DNA of 23,673 bases from Trachelipus rathkii (Eukaryota > Arthropoda > Malacostraca > Isopoda > Trachelipodidae), in NCBI GenBank assembly GCA_015478945.1, contig JABUQX010007578.1:52501-76173 (forward strand), written 5' to 3'. The translations under genes were made by a program, and so were the position numbers. The notes under the pieces are model-generated. The model was not told where the DNA came from and did no database searches. It saw only the letters and a list, made by a program, of their open reading frames with translations. This document shows, one piece after another, positions 20,546 through 23,673 of this stretch (position 1 is its first letter; each line of letters begins with the position of its first letter).

Positions 20546-21499
20546 GAGTGGGCAGGATACGTTACTTTATTTCCGCTTCTCCGTTACCACGGAATAACGT
20601 TTTTCGATTTTTTATTGGCTGGGTTATGAAAGAACTAGAGGTGAGGTGGCAGAAGATGGTGTTAGAATTATGGAGAAAGGAAAGAGTGGAACGTGCCCTA
20701 CCTATTATACTCCGGATGATTTGGTTTTGGTGATTCGAATCTGAAGGAGAGTTTAGATGATGTGTAGAGAAGATTTGGGCAGGGTCGTTAAATGATGTTG
20801 TCATGCCTTCTAATTTGGATAGCTGTCATGGTAATGATGTTTTAGTTCTTTTCAAGTCTGATAATTTTGCTTGAGTTGCTTGTTCTGAAATTGAGTCACG
20901 GGCCCATTCCTTGTTCTCAATATTGGGTAACCTGACCCCAGTTAGATCTGTTCTTTATATGCGGTCCACGGACCTCAGTCCTTGTAATTTACATTGTTCA
21001 TTTCGTTGTTCTTTATACACGAGGATTACCTGACCAGTTGCTGTTACTTTAAAATAGGGTCACGTGACCATGTTGCTTTTGTTCATTATAATACTGGCTC
21101 ATGTGATACAGTACATCTTACTTACTTCAGTTGCTTATTTAGTATTTGCTTGCTTGTTTATCAGTTTGTTGTTTCTTCATATTGGGGTCAGGTGAAACCC
21201 AGTATCTTGTTCTTAATAATGGGGGTTACGTTACCCCATTCCTTTTCTTTATATTGGGGTTACATGACCTAGTTGCTTCTTAACTATTTTTGGTGCATAA
21301 TATTTCCTCTAAATACAAAATCAGTTGCCAGATACATTGGGAGATATTAATATTATATAGATATATATATAAATATATATTATATATTATTAGATATATA
21401 TATATATTTATATTATATATATATATATATATATATAATATTTATACTATATATCTATTATATATATATATATAATATATATAAGTATATTATATAGTA
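20546..21499 (+). repeat. Satellite unit 12 (954 bp)
   Basis: Clean header and middle; GATTCGAATC is intact near 20732. Subrepeat 5 reads GGGTCACGTGACCA (21057-21070), one base from perfect. Subrepeats 6-7 are degraded near 21090-21150. AT spacer about 21343-21495. Confidence 0.88.
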
Positions 21500-22316
21500 T
21501 AGGATACGTTATTCCGCTTCTCCGTTACTAACGGATAAGTTTTTCGAGTTTTATTTGGCTGGGGTTGAAAGAATTTAAGGTGAGGGTGGCAGAGGATGTT
21601 GTTAGAATTATGGAGAAATGGAAGAGAGTGAAACGTGTCCTACCTATTATATCGGATGATTTGGTTTTGTGATTCAGATATCTGAAGAGAGTTTTGAGAA
21701 TGAATTGGTAGAGGAGAACTTTCGCAGGGTGTGTAGAATGAATGTTGTCATCTTCTAATTTGATAGCTGTGCACTGCTTGATGGATTTAGGTCTTTTCAG
21801 GTCTATAATTTTTGCTTGAAGTTGCCTTGTTCTGAAAATTGGAAGTCCGTGCCCAAATTCTTGTTCTCCAATATTGGGGTAACTCTGACCCCCAATGATT
21901 GTTCTTTATATTGCGGTAACGGACCTCAGTTCCTTGTATTTTACATTGTCAGTTTCTTCATTATATTGGGGTCACTCTTGACCCCAGTTGCTTGTTCTTT
22001 AAACATAGGGTCACGTGACCCACAGTTTGCTGTTCTTTATATACGGGGTCATGTGCACTCAGTTGTTTGAATCTTTATATTGGGGTCACCTGACCCCAGT
22101 GGCTTGTTCTTGTTTTCTCAGTTTTTTGTTTCTATGTGATAATTTGATCAACACATTCTCTACTGCTTCTTAATAATGGGGTTAGTTACCCCAGTTTCCT
22201 TATTCTTTTATATTGGGTTACATGACCCTAGTTGTTTTTCTTATTTTTTGGTGAATTAAAGTTAAACTTAAATACAAAAGCAGTTGGCAGATACATTGGG
22301 AGATATACTATATATA

Positions 22317-22372
<56 letters not shown>

Positions 22373-22430
22373 AATATATATATATATAATATTATAATTA
22401 TTATATTATAATAATATATATATATAAATT
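21500..22430 (+). repeat. Satellite unit 13 (931 bp), shortest full unit
   Basis: Lacks the first ~12 bases of the header (GAGGTGGGCAGG), which merge into the preceding AT spacer. Perfect GGGTCACGTGACCC at 22008-22021. Subrepeat 8 is replaced by unrelated sequence near 22136-22165. AT spacer about 22302-22430. Confidence 0.88.
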
Positions 22431-23431
22431 GAGGTGGGCAGATACGTGACTCCGCTTCTCCGTTACTAACGGAAAAGTTTTTCGATTTTTTATATTGGCT
22501 GGGGTGTAATGAAAGATCGAGTGAGGGTGGCAGAGTGATGTTTAAATTATGGAGAATGGACGAGAGTGACAGAACGTGCCCTATCCTATTATATCGGATG
22601 ATTGGTTTTGTGATTCGAATCTGAAAAGAGAGTTTGAGAATGATTGGTAGAGAGTATTTGGGCAGTTGTGTGTAAATGACATTTGTCCATCTTCTAATTG
22701 TGCATGCTGTGCATCCTGGTAACTTGTGATGGAATTTAAGTTCTTTTCAGGTCTATAATTTTGCTTGAAAATGCTTGGTCTTGAAATTGGAGTCACGTGC
22801 CCAAATCCTTGGTTCTAATATTGCGGGTGTTAAAAAAAAACCCCTGGAAAAACAAAAAAAACCCCCCCTAAATTGAATTGTTCTCTATATTGCGGTCACG
22901 GACCTCAGTTCCTTGTAATCTTACATTGTCAGTCTTCTTATTTTTATATTGGCGGTCACCTGACCAGTTGCTTGTTCTTGTAAAATAGGGTCCACGTGAC
23001 CCAGTTGCTTGTTCTTTAATAGGTCCATGTGATTTCTTACTTGATCTTTAAATTGGGGTCACCTGACCCCATCTGCTTGTTCTTTGTTTTATCAGATTTT
23101 TTTGTTCTCATATTGGGGTAGTGAACCCAGTATCGTTGTTATTAATAATGGGTTACGTTACCCATTTCTTATTCTTTATATGTGGGGTTAATGACACTGA
23201 GTTGCTTCTCTTTATTTTGTGAATTAATATTTGGCAAAGCGAAAACAAGATCAGCAGTTGCCCAAGATAAATATTGGGAAGATATATATATACTATATTA
23301 TATTATATATATAATAAAATATATATATTAATATAATATATAATAATATATATTATATTATATATATAATAAGTATATATATATATAATACTATATCATT
23401 ATATTATATATATATATATTATATAATTATT
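22431..23431 (+). repeat. Satellite unit 14 (1,001 bp)
   Basis: Clean header with an intact TCCGTTACTAACGGA. Subrepeat 2 is disrupted by a homopolymer burst (22831-22868). Subrepeat 5 has one inserted base (22988-23002). AT spacer about 23280-23430. Confidence 0.88.
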
Positions 23432-23673
23432 GAGGTGGGCAGGATACGTTATTCCGCTTCTCCGTTACTAACGGATAAGGTTTTTGATTTTTATTTGGCT
23501 GGGGTTATGAAGAAACTAAAGGCTGAGTGGCAGAGGAGTGGTGTTTTAGAATTAATGGAATGGAGAGAGTGAAACGTGCCCTACCTAATATATCCGGATG
23601 ATTGTTTTGTGAATCGATCTGAAGAGAGTTTGAGATGATTGCTAGAGGAGATTGGCCGGGTGTGTAAATGGAG
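23432..23673 (+). repeat. Satellite unit 15, cut by the window end
   Basis: Header and middle up to the GTGTGTAAATG word, with no loss of similarity at the edge, so the array continues beyond the window. Confidence 0.9.

Larger units (their letters stand above)
8105..23673 (+). repeat. Tandem satellite array with ~1-kb higher-order units
   Basis: The same ordered landmarks recur from about 8.1 kb to the end of the window: header GGGCAGGATACGTTACTCCG with TCCGTTACTAACGGA, then AACGTGCCCTACC, GATTCGAATC, TAGCTGTGCACTGGTAAC, GCGGTCACGGACCTC, GGGTCACGTGACCC, GGTTACGTTACCCC, a tail ending CAGATACATTGGGAGATAT, and an AT-rich spacer. Headers begin near 9946, 10955, 12119, 13235, 14368, 15366, 16488, 17616, 18616, 19573, 20546, 21500, 22431 and 23432, a mean spacing of about 1,037 bp. 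All units face the same way. Differences between units are mainly small indels. No coding potential is seen. I do not recognise the family. Confidence 0.96.

Noticed and set aside
20590..20630. CENP-B box in the TTTTTCGATTTTTATTTGGCTGGG header segment
   Set aside because: It shares TTCG and GG words but lacks the required A and CGGG at the right spacing.
10531..23000. Many 60-140 codon frames with hydrophobic residues in the satellite
   Set aside because: They follow the T-rich repeat linkers, differ from unit to unit with each indel, and match no family. They are shadows of the satellite, not membrane proteins.
8105..23673. CRISPR array, because of regularly spaced palindromic repeats
   Set aside because: Linkers are themselves conserved repeats, not unique spacers. 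The context is eukaryotic and no cas genes are present.
8105..23673. Ribosomal DNA intergenic spacer, because of subrepeats and ~1-kb periodicity
   Set aside because: No 18S, 28S or 5S sequence was recognised anywhere in the window.

Overview
This is eukaryotic, almost certainly animal, non-coding DNA. It is AT-rich and full of long (TA)n microsatellites, and holds one recognisable host exon, one complete but dead DNA transposon, several fold-back structures, and a large tandem satellite that fills the last two thirds of the window. The animal assignment rests on a spliced filamin-repeat exon and a ZMYM1/DUF4371-like hAT transposase remnant. The density of TA and GA microsatellites would suit a crustacean or other invertebrate, but that is inference and the species cannot be named.

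Layout. 1-1295: a 168-bp filamin exon on the minus strand (481-648), bounded by canonical splice sites and set between TA tracts. 1296-4992: a 3,681-bp hAT-superfamily transposon with 17-bp imperfect terminal inverted repeats and a perfect 8-bp target-site duplication. It encloses a decayed transposase (about 2393-3682), two adjacent hairpins and several TA arrays. 4993-8060: mostly unassigned AT-rich DNA with a tRNA-like SINE head (5909-5980), a GA tract (6124-6345) and a 745-bp inverted repeat with a GC-rich centre (6515-7259). 8105-23673: a tandem array of a roughly 0.93-1.16 kb higher-order repeat, with one rearranged partial unit, 13 full units and one unit cut by the window end.

Each satellite unit has the same plan: a header with short dyads, a single-copy middle, then ten subrepeats. 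The subrepeats are about 33-40 bp long, two of them about 60 bp. Each starts with a variant of the palindrome GGGGTCAC/CTGACCCC followed by a GTTGCTTGTTCTTTATATT-type linker. The unit ends in a conserved tail and an AT-rich spacer. Six of the ten palindromes contain an E-box (CANNTG). I do not recognise the satellite.

Units differ from one another mainly by scattered 1-3 base insertions and deletions, with relatively few substitutions. That pattern fits unpolished single-molecule sequence better than biological divergence, so open reading frames in 8.1-23.7 kb should not be trusted. Apart from the filamin exon no functional protein-coding sequence was found, and no genes here can be said to work together.
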